Shown: piece by piece, positions 42,458-42,760 of the stretch
Position numbering within the stretch: position 1 is the stretch's first letter
Layout of the letters: every line of letters begins with the position of its first letter
Source of the DNA: an endosymbiont of Lamellibrachia barhami
GTDB lineage: Bacteria > Pseudomonadota > Gammaproteobacteria > Chromatiales > Chromatiaceae
Reading direction: 5' to 3'
Assembly (NCBI RefSeq): GCF_011947365.2
Contig: NZ_JAAVSH020000001.1
Span: 3,268,333 to 3,311,092, forward strand
Length of the DNA: 42,760 nt
The notes under the pieces: model-generated
The model's input: the letters and a program-made list of their open reading frames with translations, nothing else
Database searches by the model: none
What the model was told of the DNA's origin: nothing
Made by a program: the position numbers and the translations under genes

Positions 42458-42760
42458 TCAAAGTGACCCTCTTCGCCTATAAGCTAACATAACTAGACCA
42501 ATACTCATCAACATTAAGGTGGATGGCTCAGGTACTTTGCAGCATGCATTAGAGACAACCTGATAGTTCGGATGTCCTAGCTGGACCATCTTTTTCAATG
42601 TGCCAGACGTGGCAGAAAATGTAGGTACTTTTGCAACCGGTGGATCGCTCTTCAATCGCTCCCACCCCCACAATACCGAACCCAAATAAGAAATTGTGTT
42701 ATCGTAGGCGCATACGAGCGCCATTTCGGCCGACCATTCCAATGGGTGCTTGACGTTGTT
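42458..42760 (-). CDS. PEP-CTERM protein, C-terminal part (runs off the window)
   Basis: An open frame entering from the right edge: HPLEWSAEMALVCAYDN, VLWGWERLKSDPPVAKVPTF, then the sorting tail KVPEPSTLMLMSIGLVMLAYRRRG. About 100 residues are visible; the start lies beyond 42760. The body is not recognised. Confidence 0.8.
   Translation of the reverse strand, partial: NNVKHPLEWSAEMALVCAYDNTISYLGSVLWGWERLKSDPPVAKVPTFSATSGTLKKMVQLGHPNYQVVSNACCKVPEPSTLMLMSIGLVMLAYRRRGSL

Overview
The window looks like a chromosome segment of a motile gammaproteobacterium, probably a Chromatiales-type sulfur oxidiser or sulfur symbiont. That placement is an inference. It rests on a Pseudomonas/Vibrio-style polar chemotaxis-motor operon, an NAD-linked formate dehydrogenase, curli genes, many PEP-CTERM proteins and a high density of REP-like palindromes. 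The left half is mostly conserved core sequence. The right third (about 27.8 to 42.76 kb) is accessory DNA made of duplicated, truncated and inserted pieces.

Layout. 1-5.9 kb: end of cheA, cheB, motC/motD stator genes, a ParA-like polar partitioning ATPase, a ParP-like CheW-domain gene broken by a one-base frameshift in a G run, cheW, a 58-aa small gene and a DUF2802 gene. 6.0-10 kb: mobB, a PEP-CTERM GDSL esterase, a 5'-truncated methyltransferase abutting tRNA-Ser(GGA), a hemerythrin and a small membrane protein. 10.1-10.8 kb: an IS3 remnant and a 550-bp element with 12-bp terminal inverted repeats that holds the wreck of a PEP-CTERM gene. 10.9-16.9 kb: a YopT-like cysteine peptidase homologue, a two-gene formate dehydrogenase and a periplasmic rhodanese. 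17.7-22.6 kb: a curli locus (csgDEFG flanked by two curlin-repeat genes), with an identical 18-bp palindrome about 100-125 bp upstream of both curlin genes. 22.8-27.8 kb: a PstS-OmpA fusion, a pentaheme cytochrome, a ubiquitin/Mut7-C protein, a rhodanese and a second papain-like peptidase homologue. 27.9-42.76 kb: seven PEP-CTERM genes or fragments, a toxin-antitoxin pair, two decayed IS4-type transposases, a RAYT (REP-associated tyrosine transposase) with its REPs, a probable ADP-ribosyltransferase toxin, and remnants of SapC, hemolysin III, IS3 and sigma-54 activator genes.

The most notable system is a set of three related upstream regions (about 30.69-31.20, 35.82-36.30 and 40.44-40.93 kb). 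Each lies before a minus-strand gene for an exported protein. Each contains a sigma-54-type -24/-12 element (TGG-N10-GC) and two copies of a bipartite motif TGTAAA-N5-CCGACA, plus CGACA-N7-TGTCG palindromes. The same two signals recur before the PEP-CTERM fragment at 10.3-10.5 kb. Beside two of the three regions lie broken paralogues of one sigma-54 activator gene. I infer a sigma-54-controlled surface-protein regulon that was spread by segmental duplication and then eroded by REP, IS and toxin-antitoxin insertions.
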